From NCBI GenBank assembly GCA_963807065.1, contig CAWDZQ010000004.1:1240001-1304000 (forward strand): 64,000 bases of DNA. The letters run 5' to 3'. The stretch's first letter is position 1. Every line of letters begins with the position of its first letter. The notes beneath the pieces are model-generated. The model was not told the DNA's origin. It made no database searches and saw nothing but the letters and a program-made list of their open reading frames with translations. This document shows positions 1-9,600 of this stretch, piece after piece. This DNA is from CAWAND01 sp963807065. GTDB lineage: Bacteria; Chloroflexota; Anaerolineae; Anaerolineales; E44-bin32. A program made the translations under genes and the position numbers.

Positions 1-126
1 AGCGAGGCGGTCCTTTTCCCCGGCCGATAGGTCGTCCAATCCCCTGACTTGGTGGCCCTCGCGGGCCAATCTATTGGCTAGGGCGGAGCCGAGAAAACCA
101 GCGGCTCCGGTGACGAGGAAATTCAT
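1..126 (-). CDS. NAD-dependent epimerase/dehydratase, N-terminal fragment
   Basis: Only the first 42 codons lie in the window; the rest runs off the left edge. The protein begins MNFLVTGAAGFLGSALANRL, the Rossmann glycine motif TGxxGFxG of extended short-chain dehydrogenases that act on nucleotide sugars (UDP-glucose 4-epimerase or dTDP-glucose dehydratase type). The next acidic stretch (GLDDLSAGEKDRL) matches the end of beta-2, where an acidic residue binds the NAD ribose. AAGGG lies just before the ATG and a TATAAT box further upstream. The substrate cannot be told from this fragment. Confidence 0.85.
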   Translation of the reverse strand, partial: MNFLVTGAAGFLGSALANRLAREGHQVRGLDDLSAGEKDRLA

Positions 127-153
127 GGCACCCTTGTTATCCGAGGCGTGCGG

Positions 154-159
154 ATTATA
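154..159 (-). promoter_or_regulatory. -10 box (TATAAT) for the epimerase
   Basis: A perfect TATAAT on the minus strand, 27 nt upstream of the epimerase ATG. No convincing -35 is seen. Transcription would start about 20 nt before the ATG, leaving a normal leader with an AAGGG ribosome site. Confidence 0.5.
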
Positions 160-199
160 GCATAGGGGCGTCCTGTGCCTGGCCTGGCGCTGGCTCTGG

Positions 200-205
200 T
201 ATCAT
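200..205 (+). promoter_or_regulatory. -10-like box (TATCAT) touching the next start codon
   Basis: TATCAT ends 6 nt before the ATG at 212, so a transcript from it would begin at or next to the start codon. There is no clear -35 and no Shine-Dalgarno before the ATG. The same layout recurs at 4331, 9847, 10436 and 40460. Confidence 0.35.
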
Positions 206-211
206 GCCTGC

Positions 212-1492
212 ATGTCCTTCTGGGACGAGGTCACGCACTTCATGCGGCGTGCGGCCCTGCTGATGGTCCTCACCGGACTCGTGACCGCCTCGGCGGTTCC
301 GCTCCGATCCACCGACGCCAGAGTCCGCCAGTTTACCCGCAATCTTGAATTTGACTTCGGGCAGTGGACGCTCGATGCGGTGCTGGGCGAGTACGGCCAG
401 ACGAGCCTTGGAGCGTCGAACTATCTGACCGTGGCGCAACGCGCCCAGTTGGTACGGCAGTACCTGCAGTCGGTGGACCAGATTCACGCCTTGCAGGCGG
501 ATCTGGCCGACATCTACGGCGATCCAAACACGGTTGATCCGGAGCAGGCGGCCGCTCCCAAGCAGGCCGAGTTGCAAGCGCTGGATGCGAAGCGCGACGG
601 CATGGAGCCCGTGGCCGAGTCGATCCTGCAGGAACAGGTGGCCCTGGTGTTGGATCAGATGGGGCTGGGCGAAACTGGCTCGCCGTTTCCCCCGGTGGCG
701 TTCCACTTCTCCACGTTGCCTAAGGCGCTGATCGTGTCGCCGCGGAATGAGATCAGGCAGGAAGTTAACATCGAGTTGATGCCAGAACTCGCCGTGCCCC
801 AGGAAGTGGATGTCGAAAACGAGGTTGAGAAGGCCCTGGACGTCTCGGCTCTGGTCGTCCCGGTGGGCGGGATTGGTACCTACCCAACCATGGTCCAGGA
901 CAGCACCAGCTTGGGCTGGGTGCTGGAGGTGGTGGCGCACGAGTGGACCCACAACTATCTGGATATCCGGCCGTTGGGGATCAACTACGACACCAGCCAA
1001 GCCCTGCGCACGATGAACGAAACGACAGCCTCGTTGATGGGCAAGGAAGTCAGCCGACTGGCGATGGCGATGTTCTATCCGGAGCTGGTGCCCCCTCCAG
1101 CGCCGCCGCCCCCGACTCAGCCGCCGGCGTCGGCCCCACCCACGCCTCCGACGTTTGATTTCCAGAGGGAAATGCGGCTCACGCGCGTCCGCGTGGACGA
1201 TCTGCTGTCCCAGGGAAGGATCGACGAGGCCGAAGCCTACATGGAGGCTCGCCGCCAGGTCTTTTGGGACCACGGCTACCACATCCGCAAACTCAACCAG
1301 GCCTACTTCGCCTTTTACGGTTCGTACGCCGACCAGCCGGGAGGCGCGGCGGGCGATGACCCTGTGGGAGCTGCGGTACGGGCGCTGTGGAGCCAATCGA
1401 AATCGCCGGCGGCGTTTCTGCGCTCGATGGCCTGGCTCACAAGCTTCGAGCAGTTGAAAGGAAGACTGGGCGGGGCACTCACCAATCCGTGA
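212..1492 (+). CDS. Exported or anchored protein with HEWTH zinc-protease-like motif
   Basis: 426 aa. An N-terminal hydrophobic stretch (about residues 11-30, AALLMVLTGLVTASAVPL) looks like a signal peptide or anchor. Near residue 245 is HEWTHNYLDI, an HExxH-like metal site written H-E-W-T-H. About 25 residues on, NETTASLMGKEVSR supplies a candidate third glutamate ligand, the layout of gluzincin metallopeptidases. A Pro-rich linker follows (about 290-315), then a helical C-terminal segment. No named family was recognised. The 3' end overlaps the convergent M20 peptidase by 14 nt. The start is supported by a -10-like box 6 nt upstream rather than by a ribosome site. Protease function is inferred from the motif only. 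Confidence 0.7.
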   Translation: MSFWDEVTHFMRRAALLMVLTGLVTASAVPLRSTDARVRQFTRNLEFDFGQWTLDAVLGEYGQTSLGASNYLTVAQRAQLVRQYLQSVDQIHALQADLADIYGDPNTVDPEQAAAPKQAELQALDAKRDGMEPVAESILQEQVALVLDQMGLGETGSPFPPVAFHFSTLPKALIVSPRNEIRQEVNIELMPELAVPQEVDVENEVEKALDVSALVVPVGGIGTYPTMVQDSTSLGWVLEVVAHEWTHNYLDIRPLGINYDTSQALRTMNETTASLMGKEVSRLAMAMFYPELVPPPAPPPPTQPPASAPPTPPTFDFQREMRLTRVRVDDLLSQGRIDEAEAYMEARRQVFWDHGYHIRKLNQAYFAFYGSYADQPGGAAGDDPVGAAVRALWSQSKSPAAFLRSMAWLTSFEQLKGRLGGALTNP

Positions 1493-2609
1493 GGATCCCG
1501 GCCAGAATGGCGCTGCGAGGCGCCAGGCTGTCCAAATCGAGCGATTCGACCGTGGTGTGCGCATCCCAGCCGACCGGGCCCAGGCCGTCCAGCACCGGCA
1601 CGCCGAGCGGCGCTACAAAATTGGCGTCGGAGCCTCCGCCGGTGCCCCCCTCGGTGAGGGAGAGGCCAAGTTCGGAAGCGATCCACTTTACCCGCTCGAA
1701 CGTTTTGGCGATGATCTCGGTCCGGGCCATAGGTGGCCTATTCCAGCCGCCCTGGCGTGTCAGACGGGCTCCTGAGCCAGTGGGTTCCAACCGCTCAAAG
1801 GCAGCGTCGACCCAGGCCCGTTGCTCCTCCGTCATCACCCGAACGTCAATCGCCAACTCACACACCTCCGGCACGACGTTGGGGGCCGTACCGCCGGAGA
1901 TGACGGTCGGCGTGATGGTTGCGCCGGCACCCGGCGGCTTCCAGCCTCCGATCTGCTGGAGCTGGTGCGCCATTTCGACCACGGCGTTGATCCCTTTCTC
2001 GGGCTCGACGCCCGCGTGAGCCGGCCGCCCGGTCGCCCGCAGGCGGAAGTCGCCGATTCCTTTGCGCCAGGTCTTGACCGACCCGTCCGGCAGCCCCGGC
2101 TCGAGGCAAAGGGCCAGCTCGTGCTCGGCTGCCAGGCCCTCAATCAATGGCCTCGAGGTGTGGCTCCCCGTCTCTTCGTCCGACGTGCACAGCAGCGTGA
2201 TGCGCCGCCCGGGCAGAGTGTCAGCCTCCCGAAGGGCCGCCATGGCGGTTATAACCAGGGCCACGCCACCCTTCATGTCCATCACGCCGGGCCCGAACAA
2301 GCGACGGTCTTCAATCCTCCAGGGGAACCCCGCCAGGGTCCCCAGAGGATGGACGGTGTCCAGGTGGCACATGAGCAGCACCCCACCCGGACCCTCTCCC
2401 CAGCGCCCCACCCAGTGGTCCCCGGGCTCGGTCTGGCGATAACGCTGGACCTCGGCGCCGCGTGCCTCCATCAGGGATGCCGCCAGCTCTCCCACTTGAT
2501 CAACACCCGCCTTGTCGTAAGTGGGTGATTCGATCTCGACCAGCGAGCGAAGCACCTCGAGCAAGTTGCTCTCCCAGCGTTGGAAGTCTTCAACACTCAG
2601 AACAGGCAT
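1479..2609 (-). CDS. M20 family metallopeptidase (CPG2/ArgE-DapE-like)
   Basis: About 376 aa, a cytoplasmic di-zinc amidohydrolase or carboxypeptidase. M20 landmarks in order: CHLDTVHP (His and Asp ligands), GPGVMDMKGG (bridging Asp), TSDEETGS (Glu base and Glu ligand), a lid dimerisation domain around GRPAHAGVEPEKGINAV, and DAHTTVESL near the end supplying the last His. The pattern is closest to glutamate carboxypeptidase-type members. The start at 2609 is chosen because GAGGA lies 5 nt upstream; an in-frame ATG at 2630 would overlap the palindrome at 2631-2648. The palindrome 22 nt upstream suggests repressor control. The exact substrate is unknown. Confidence 0.9.
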   Translation of the reverse strand: MPVLSVEDFQRWESNLLEVLRSLVEIESPTYDKAGVDQVGELAASLMEARGAEVQRYRQTEPGDHWVGRWGEGPGGVLLMCHLDTVHPLGTLAGFPWRIEDRRLFGPGVMDMKGGVALVITAMAALREADTLPGRRITLLCTSDEETGSHTSRPLIEGLAAEHELALCLEPGLPDGSVKTWRKGIGDFRLRATGRPAHAGVEPEKGINAVVEMAHQLQQIGGWKPPGAGATITPTVISGGTAPNVVPEVCELAIDVRVMTEEQRAWVDAAFERLEPTGSGARLTRQGGWNRPPMARTEIIAKTFERVKWIASELGLSLTEGGTGGGSDANFVAPLGVPVLDGLGPVGWDAHTTVESLDLDSLAPRSAILAGILTDW

Positions 2610-2630
2610 CGTTGTCCTCAATCCGGGCAT

Positions 2631-2648
2631 TTGTGAAGCAATTCACAA
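2631..2648. promoter_or_regulatory. Rex/CRP-like operator TTGTGA-N6-TCACAA
   Basis: TTGTGAAGCAATTCACAA is a perfect palindrome that fits the Rex redox-repressor consensus TTGTGAA-N4-TTCACAA exactly, and also the CRP core TGTGA-N6-TCACA. It lies 22 nt upstream of the M20 peptidase start. Related sites are at 25493, 38294, 43092 and 52760. Which regulator binds is inference. Confidence 0.6.
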
Positions 2649-2908
2649 ATTGATCTTCACTGCGGGAGTCGCCCTTCGATTTCGCTTTGGCCCCTGAAGG
2701 ATCTTCGGCGTGGCAGGCCAGTCTCGGGTCAGGGCGGTTTCCTCCAGGACCCATGAGACCCTTTGTGCTCAGGGCAGTTCCATGAAGATCTCAAGCGGGA
2801 GTCTCCCTGAGCAGAGGCGGGTGGGAGTCCCAAAAGGACGATGGGTGGGCTCTCCCGCCGCAGGACCGGGCCCTCAACTGCGGCGGCTAATTGGCGAACA
2901 ACGGTAGA
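2649..2908. other. Intergenic, no gene recognised
   Basis: This stretch upstream of the M20 gene and downstream of the lipoprotein gene has no ORF that looks coding. It is rich in GGGAG and CTCCC runs that could fold, but no terminator with a T-tract or known RNA motif was recognised. Confidence 0.4.
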
Positions 2909-4234
2909 TCACCCCCCTGGACACACATCCCCCGCTTGGTAGGTTGGATTGGCGTAGCCGAAGTAGAGCGGATCGAGAATGGTCTGACTGTTGGCCGAGG
3001 CGTATGAACTGGCGGCGCGACAGGCGGTGGACAGGTCACTCCCGGCCTGATAACTCTGCCAAAAAGTGGTTCCCATCTCGGCATAACTGTGCCCTGTGGC
3101 GCTCTGTGGGTAGTTGGACTGCAGTTGATCGAAGGCACTTCTGGCCGAGTCCTCCTGCCCGGATTTCAGGTATACAACGACCAGACGGAACTGGGCGAAG
3201 GCTGATAAGTTTGCGCGCTCGGTCTGCGGGTCCATCCATGCCTGTAAGTTGTTATCGTGGATGACGCGTGCGTAGAGCTGGGCGGCGGTGGCGAAGTCCC
3301 CTTGGGCAGAGGCCTGCTGAGCATCGTTGAGCACGTGGATACGGTACCGGGCCGGGTGTTCGACCTCCCCGCTCACGGCGAAGGTCTCGGCCGAAGGATC
3401 CCACGTCCAATAGCGTGTTCGCTGGCGGTAAGGGCCGGCGCCGACCGAACCGAGGGCCGTGCCGGTCACGGCGATTCTTGGCAGCCCGCCCTGGCTGGAC
3501 GGCTCGATCTGGATATCGGGGAAGGGGAGATCATCGCTCTGGCCCCGGACACGAACCTGGGGCTGGCCGTCCAACCAGGTGAGAAACCGAATCTGGGCAA
3601 AACAGGTGCTGGCGCCGCAGTTTGGCAGCCCGAAGAGCAGGTCGTCGGCGTGGTCCCCATTGAGATCCTGCCCAGCTATGAGTTCGGGTGCGCTGTGTTC
3701 CGGTGCAGCGCCCAGACTGAAGGCCAGTTGATAGCCGCTCCCAGTGCAGCTGAAGACATACAGCGGCCCGGGAGGCTGGACACGCTTAGGGCCAGGGTCC
3801 GCCAGGGCCACGGCCATGTCAAGCCAGCCGTCATCGTTGAGATCCAGGCTGATGGCGCTGGGGCCCGTCATCGGGGCAAGATGCTTATCTTGAATGATGG
3901 CGTTCAGCCCCTCCGCCGTACCCCCCGAGTTGAGGTAGGCGTTCAGCTCTTGCGGCACCCGGGCGGAATCCGCCAGGGACGGGGCCAATAAACTGTTGCC
4001 GGGGGTGGGGCAGGCGACCGACGGCCCGGTGCGGGGTGTGGCTGTGGGGGGGATGGGTGTGGTGGTGACGACGCCAGCCGCTGTGGCGGCCAGCGAGGTG
4101 GAGGTGGCGAAAACGGGCCCGAGCAGGTCCACCGGCGTGGCGGTCGGGGATGGCAGGCTGAATCGGCAGCCCAATCCGGCCAATGCCAGCAACAGGATGG
4201 TTGGGCCAACAAGGCGATGGTGTTTTGTCAGCAT
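2909..4234 (-). CDS. Lipoprotein with FG-GAP-like and TPR-like regions
   Basis: 441 aa from the ATG at 4234, chosen over the upstream in-frame start because GGAGGA precedes it and the protein then begins with a clean lipoprotein signal (ILLLALAGLGC, lipobox Cys about residue 22). A Thr/Pro-rich linker follows. The middle has DLNDDGWLDMAVA and DLNGDHADDLLFG, the Asp-rich calcium-binding loops of FG-GAP/VCBS propeller repeats. The C-terminal part (AQQASAQGDFATAAQLYARV, then KSGQEDSARSAFDQLQSNYP) is TPR-like. It is probably displayed outside the membrane; its role is unknown. Confidence 0.8.
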   Translation of the reverse strand: MLTKHHRLVGPTILLLALAGLGCRFSLPSPTATPVDLLGPVFATSTSLAATAAGVVTTTPIPPTATPRTGPSVACPTPGNSLLAPSLADSARVPQELNAYLNSGGTAEGLNAIIQDKHLAPMTGPSAISLDLNDDGWLDMAVALADPGPKRVQPPGPLYVFSCTGSGYQLAFSLGAAPEHSAPELIAGQDLNGDHADDLLFGLPNCGASTCFAQIRFLTWLDGQPQVRVRGQSDDLPFPDIQIEPSSQGGLPRIAVTGTALGSVGAGPYRQRTRYWTWDPSAETFAVSGEVEHPARYRIHVLNDAQQASAQGDFATAAQLYARVIHDNNLQAWMDPQTERANLSAFAQFRLVVVYLKSGQEDSARSAFDQLQSNYPQSATGHSYAEMGTTFWQSYQAGSDLSTACRAASSYASANSQTILDPLYFGYANPTYQAGDVCPGG

Positions 4235-4294
4235 TGATGCACACTCCTCCGCTGGCCTGAACGGCCGCCAGTCTGGTGCGTCTCCTTGGCGCAT

Positions 4295-4322
4295 TTTACG
4301 CCATACTGAGATGCCGTATACT
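4295..4322 (+). promoter_or_regulatory. Promoter TTTACG-N16-TATACT abutting the start codon
   Basis: A -10 box TATACT (4317-4322) with a fair -35 (TTTACG, 4295-4300) at 16 nt. Only 8 nt separate the -10 from the ATG at 4331 and no ribosome site is present, so a leaderless transcript is expected. Confidence 0.5.
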
Positions 4323-4330
4323 GGCCGGCA

Positions 4331-6544
4331 ATGAGTTTTAGCTACCTCCCTGGCGCTCCGGTTCAGCTTCAGGGGCCCCTATCGCGGTTCCTTCCGCCGC
4401 TCGAGGCCGGTGTCGTTCAGGGCCTGTTGGCGTCCCACAATCCTGAAGCCGTCATCGTTCTGGATCCGTTTGGCACGTCGCCGCACCTGGTGAGGGAAGC
4501 GGCCCAGGCAGGATTCGGTGTGCTGGTGGCCGTCAACAACCCTGTCGTTCGCCATGCCCTGACCCTGCTTCTCCGCCCGCCAGACCCCATCCAACTCCAA
4601 ACGGCATTGGCCGACCTCGGCCAACTCCCCAAGAATGGGTCCCGCCTGGAGACCTTTCTTCTGGATTTGTACGGCACCACCTGCATCCAATGCGGCCGGA
4701 CGGTGGCCGCCGACTACTTCATCTGGGACGACGAGCTCCGCGAACCCTACCTCAAAGGCTATGCCTGCCCCTACTGCAGCCATGCCGGGGAAGAGGAAAC
4801 GGACGACGAGGATCGCCGCATGGCGAGGGCGTACGAAAGGCGCGACCTGTCTTGGGCGCAGGCGCTGGAGAGCGTGGCCCCGGCCGGGGATCCGGATCGC
4901 AGCCATGCCGAGGCCGCCCTGGCGGTCTACCCAGGTCGGGCGCGCTATGCGCTGGTGACGCTCGTCAACAAGCTGACTCAAATGCCTCCCGAGCAGCGGG
5001 CGGCCTCGGCGCTGGATTCGCTGCTGATTGCTGCCTTCGATTCCGCCGACAGCATGTGGGCCTATCCTGAAGGCCGCGCCCGGCCAAAGCAGCTGACGGC
5101 TTCGCCTCGCTTCCGTGAGATCAACGTATGGCGGGCGCTCGAACGGGCCGTCACGGCATGGTCCTCGACGGCGGTCAAGGTACCACTTGCGGCCTGGCCC
5201 GATTCGGGGCTCCCCGGACCGGGCGAAGTGGCCCTCTACTCTGGGCCGGTGAAGGGCCTGGCGGAGAGCCTGCCGGCCGACTTGAATGCCGTCGTCCTGA
5301 CCTGCCCACCGCGCCCCAATCAGGCTTTCTGGACTCTTTCGGCCCTTTGGGCGGCCTGGATTTGGGGGAGGCAGGCCGCCCAGCCGATCAAGGCCGCCCT
5401 CCGCCGCCGGCGTTATGATTGGGCCTGGCATGCAGGCGCCCTGCAGTTGGCGTCCCATAATCTCGTGGAGGTCCTGCCCGCACAAACCCCTTGGATCGGT
5501 GTCGTACCGGAGGCGGAGCCGGGATTTCTGGCGGCCGTGGTTTCCGGCTTGGATGCCGCCGAATTGGGGTTGGAGGGCTGGGCCGTCCGGGCCGATGACG
5601 CGCAGGCCCAACTCCGCTGGAAACGGCGCACGATGAGCCCGCGGCGCGGCCCGATGGACCTGACGCAGCTGGCACAAGAGGTGGTGGTCAATACCTTGAC
5701 GGCTCGCGGCGAACCCACATCCTATCTCGTCCTGCACGCGGCGGTGGGGGCGGATTGGGCCGGTCGGGGGGTCTTTCGGGCCCTGTGGGAGGCGGAAGGG
5801 GGCCAACCGGTGGCCAGCCTCAACCTGGCGATGGAAACGGCGCTCGGGAGCCGCTCCTGGGTCGTTCGCCTTGATCAGCGGCAGGAAATTGAAACAGGAC
5901 TCTTCTGGTTAACGCACCCGGATTTGGGTGCAACTCCGTTGGCTGATCGGGTGGAGACGACGACCCTGCAGGCCATGCGCAGAGAGGACCGCCGTGAGTT
6001 CATGGCGTTGGATCGCGAGGTGTGCGCTCGGCATCCGGGTCTGGATACGCCAGATCGGGGGTTGATCCGTGCCTGTGTTGAATCCTACGGCGTTCCGGAT
6101 GAGGAAGGGCTGTGGACCCTTCGACCGGAGGACGAGTTCGCGACCAGACGGGCCGGCATGCGGGCCCTACAGGGACAATTGAAGGAGATCGGCGAGAGGC
6201 TGGGTTTCCAGGTTGATGGGGAGTACCGGATGGCGTGGAGGGAGGCATCCGGCCAGGTCGTCCACACGTTCGTCATTCTGGAAACGGCCGCCGGGCAGGA
6301 GGCCCTTAACTCGGACGCGCAAGGGCTGACGCTGGTCATCCCTGGCGGGCGCTCGGCCCTTCTGGCCGAGAAGGCGCGGCGGGACCCTCGCTTGGCGGAC
6401 CGGCTGCGGTCTGGCTTGCGGATCCTCAAGTACCGGCACATCCGCCGGCTGGCGGGAGAGAGTACCCTCACGCGCGAGAATCTGATCGAACGCCTGGGAG
6501 TTGATCCCCCCGAGCACGAGGACCCTCAATTGCCGCTTCTCTAG
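4331..6544 (+). CDS. Degenerate DNA-methylase-like protein with zinc ribbon
   Basis: 737 aa, soluble. The N-terminal part (about residues 14-75) reads like the SAM-binding half of an amino-DNA methylase: DPFGTSPHLVREAAQAGF, then a VNNPVVRHAL strand. A four-Cys knuckle follows (CIQCGR about residue 118, CPYC about 149). Near residue 320, TCPPRPNQAFWTLSALWAAW sits where a beta-class methylase has its (D/N)PPY motif followed by FW, but the catalytic D/N and Y are missing. The C-terminal 200 residues are acidic and helical and not recognised. It may be an inactive methylase used for binding. It ends 57 nt from the convergent PBP gene. The family assignment is tentative. Confidence 0.65.
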   Translation: MSFSYLPGAPVQLQGPLSRFLPPLEAGVVQGLLASHNPEAVIVLDPFGTSPHLVREAAQAGFGVLVAVNNPVVRHALTLLLRPPDPIQLQTALADLGQLPKNGSRLETFLLDLYGTTCIQCGRTVAADYFIWDDELREPYLKGYACPYCSHAGEEETDDEDRRMARAYERRDLSWAQALESVAPAGDPDRSHAEAALAVYPGRARYALVTLVNKLTQMPPEQRAASALDSLLIAAFDSADSMWAYPEGRARPKQLTASPRFREINVWRALERAVTAWSSTAVKVPLAAWPDSGLPGPGEVALYSGPVKGLAESLPADLNAVVLTCPPRPNQAFWTLSALWAAWIWGRQAAQPIKAALRRRRYDWAWHAGALQLASHNLVEVLPAQTPWIGVVPEAEPGFLAAVVSGLDAAELGLEGWAVRADDAQAQLRWKRRTMSPRRGPMDLTQLAQEVVVNTLTARGEPTSYLVLHAAVGADWAGRGVFRALWEAEGGQPVASLNLAMETALGSRSWVVRLDQRQEIETGLFWLTHPDLGATPLADRVETTTLQAMRREDRREFMALDREVCARHPGLDTPDRGLIRACVESYGVPDEEGLWTLRPEDEFATRRAGMRALQGQLKEIGERLGFQVDGEYRMAWREASGQVVHTFVILETAAGQEALNSDAQGLTLVIPGGRSALLAEKARRDPRLADRLRSGLRILKYRHIRRLAGESTLTRENLIERLGVDPPEHEDPQLPLL

Positions 6545-6601
6545 GTCCAATTTGGCGGCAGACCACGCCCATCGCCGAGACGTGCCTCCGGCCAGGGCCG
6601 G

Positions 6602-9600
6602 CTAGGGCGCCGGAGTAAGCGTCGCGCTGGGAACGGGGGTGGCCGATGGGGCGGTGGTTGCCGGCACCGGAGTATTGGAGGGTGTCGGGGTCATGGTGGG
6701 TGTGGCCGTCGAGGTAGGCGTCGGGGTGGGTGTCGGCGTGGGGGTGGGCAGGTTGACGTGGAGGCGGATGCGGACCGTGGCGCTTCCGCCGCTCTTGCTG
6801 CGCACGGTCAGGGCTAAAGTAATCGGTCCGTTGTCGATACCCTTCACGTCCCATTCCAGCAGCTTGTCGGGCTGATCGTGCTTGGAAGTACCCTTCCCGA
6901 TGTCGGGGTAGTTCTTGGGGTTGTTCCCGACGCCGTATTCGATAATCCAGTCTTTGAAATCACCCGTGGCCGAGGCGCGGCCAAAGATCTCCACCGGGCT
7001 GCTGGTGATCGTGCTGCCGTCTCCGGGCGAGGTCAGCTCGACGATGGGGCGCGGGCTGTCCTTGGTGCAGGAGTCCTTAGGCACGAAGAAGACCGGCTTG
7101 TCCCCATCGGTGAAGTCGTACTTCTTGGCCCACGCTTTCCCAGCATCGTTCTCCTCGATCCACTTCTTGGCCCAAGGATCGGAGATGTTTAGCCCCAGCT
7201 TCTGCTCCGCAAAATCCGAACAATCGGGTGAAGCCAGCAACTGTGAATAGGTGTCCACATAGGCTTGCTTCCACAGGTCATCTTCTTTGGGAAGCGGAAG
7301 TTGGTCGTGGGCAAAGAACTCCAAGCGTTGATCGGGGCACCACTCCGATGGCTCGGTGCCAGACACCGTGCAGATGGTCTTATCGACGATACCCGCCGGC
7401 CTGGTGAAGGCCGTCGGATTGCCCCCGGTCAGGTCCTGGATGGCGGCCTGCATCACTTTGTTCCAGATCGGCGCGGCCCCTGTCAGGCCGGACGTGTGAA
7501 CCATCGGTGTGTAGTCGGCATTGCCCACCCACACGCCGATGGCGACATCCGGCGTGTAGCCCAAGGTCCAATTGTCACGAAAATCGTTGGTCGTGCCGGT
7601 CTTGGCCGCCACCGGGAAAGGCAGATTAAGGTCCGAGTTGGGGCCAAAGGCAGGCGTCCGCGCCTGGTTGTCGGAGAGGATCGACGTCATCAGGAAAGCA
7701 TGCTCCGGGCTGATCACCTGCTCACCCGGGTCGGGCTGATGCTCGTAGACCGTGTTGCCCTCGTGGTCGATGATCTTGGTGATGGCCACTGGGGGGACGC
7801 GGACACCCTGGTTGGCGAATACAGCGTAGGCGCCGGTCAATTGGAGTAGGGTAACGTCGCCCCCGCCCAGGGTCAGCGAGAGACCGTAGTCGTCACGAGT
7901 GAAGGTGGTGATCCCCATGCGCTTGGCGAAGTTGACCAGGCCGTCGGCTTGCGGGGTGTTGGGATCGTCATAGACGCCGACGAAGTTGAGCGTCTTGACG
8001 GCCGGGATGTTGTAGGAGTTGGCCAGCGCCATGCGGGCCGTAACCGGTCCGTGGAAGCGTTCATCGTAGTTGACCGGCTTGTACGGCGGCCGAGGGTCGT
8101 CCGGGTTGCCGGAGGGTGGAAACTCCGACGGCACGTCCCAGATCAGGGTGGCGGGAGTCCAGCCCTTTTCGAACGCGGCGGTGTAGGTAAGGGGTTTGAT
8201 CGACGAGCCTGGTTGGCGTGGTTGAACGGCCATGTTGATCTGGCCGCTGATGGCGGCGTTGTTGAAGTCGGCCGACCCGACCATGGCTAAGATCTCGCCG
8301 GTGGTCGGGTCGAGTGCCACCAAAGCGCCATCCGAGGCCCGCTTGTCCGCCAGCGCGTCGATCTGCGCTTTGACGATTTCTTGCGCCTGGTCCTGCAGCT
8401 GGGGATCGAGCGTCGTGTAAACGGTGAAGCCCGAGCGATAGATCGTCTGCGGGTCGTACAGGTCTTCCAACTGACTGCGAATGTAGTTGACCCAGTGGGG
8501 GTAGCGAATTTGCACATAAGGTTGGTTGAAGGCGTAGTTGGTGGACTCAGCCGCGGCCGCGCCGGCCTCCTCGGGGGTCACGCAGATCGGCTCCCGACTG
8601 TTGCTGACGAAGATGCAGCCCTGCTCCCGGCTGACCGAGAGCATCAGGGACAGCACCTGCCGCTGGCGGTTAAGGGTCACATCCCGGTTGGTGAACACGT
8701 CGTACACCGAAGGCGCCTGGGGAAGCCCGGCCAGGAACGAGGCCTGCGACAGGGTCAGCTTGTCGGCCGTGGTATTGAAGTAGGTCTCAGCGGCGGCTTC
8801 CACGCCGTACGCCAGGTTGCCGTAAAAGTTCTGGTTGAGGTACAGCTCGAGGATTTCGTCTTTGGAGTAGCGCCGGGTGATCTCGGCCGCCAGCAGGATC
8901 TCGCGGATCTTGCGGATGGCGGTACGCTGTGAGCGTTCCTCAGGCGTGAACAGCAGCCCGCGGGCGATCTGCTGGGTGATGGTCGAGGCGCCAGAGACCT
9001 GGCTGCCCTCGGAAAGATTCTGGTAGATGGCCCGGGCGATGGCCCACGGGTCGAAGCCTGGGTGGCTATAGAACCCAGAGTCTTCGGTGGCGATGGTGGC
9101 CGCCACCATGTAGGGGGAGATGTTGTCGAGCTTGACATATGTACGGCGGCCGGCATTGGGATCAAGGATTTCGTACAGTAGATCGCCCTTGCGGTCTAGG
9201 ATGCGGGTCGTTTCGAATTGGGCGGCTTTGGACTGCAGGTCGTCGACCGCCGGGAGCGTGGAGGCGACGGCATAATATTCGTAGACGCCAAACGAGATCG
9301 CAGCGATGAGCACGGCTGTGAGCACAAACAGCCCCAGGATGGTCATGCGCACCAGGAAGCCCCCGCAGCCCGAAAGGCCGCTCAATCTGCCCTTTGGGGT
9401 GTTGGGTGGTGGCGGGGGCATTTGGTAGGCGGCGGGCGTGACGCGGGTGGCACCGGTATCCCGCTCCGGAACTCGTTGCGGCAGGGCGGTTTCCCCGCTC
9501 CCGGGCGGCGGGGGGGCGTGCTGCGGCTTGTGCGAGCCCGTCGGGTCTTCTTCCTGGGTGGCAGGTGGGAGTTCGGGAGAGGCGGGTTCTGGGCCCTCTT

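Noticed and set aside
1857..2528. Plus-strand frames antisense to the M20 gene
   Set aside because: They follow from high GC codon use; the M20 motifs on the minus strand are unambiguous.
6602..6760. PBP Thr-Pro tail as a separate repeat element
   Set aside because: It is ordinary low-complexity coding sequence shared in style by several exported proteins here.
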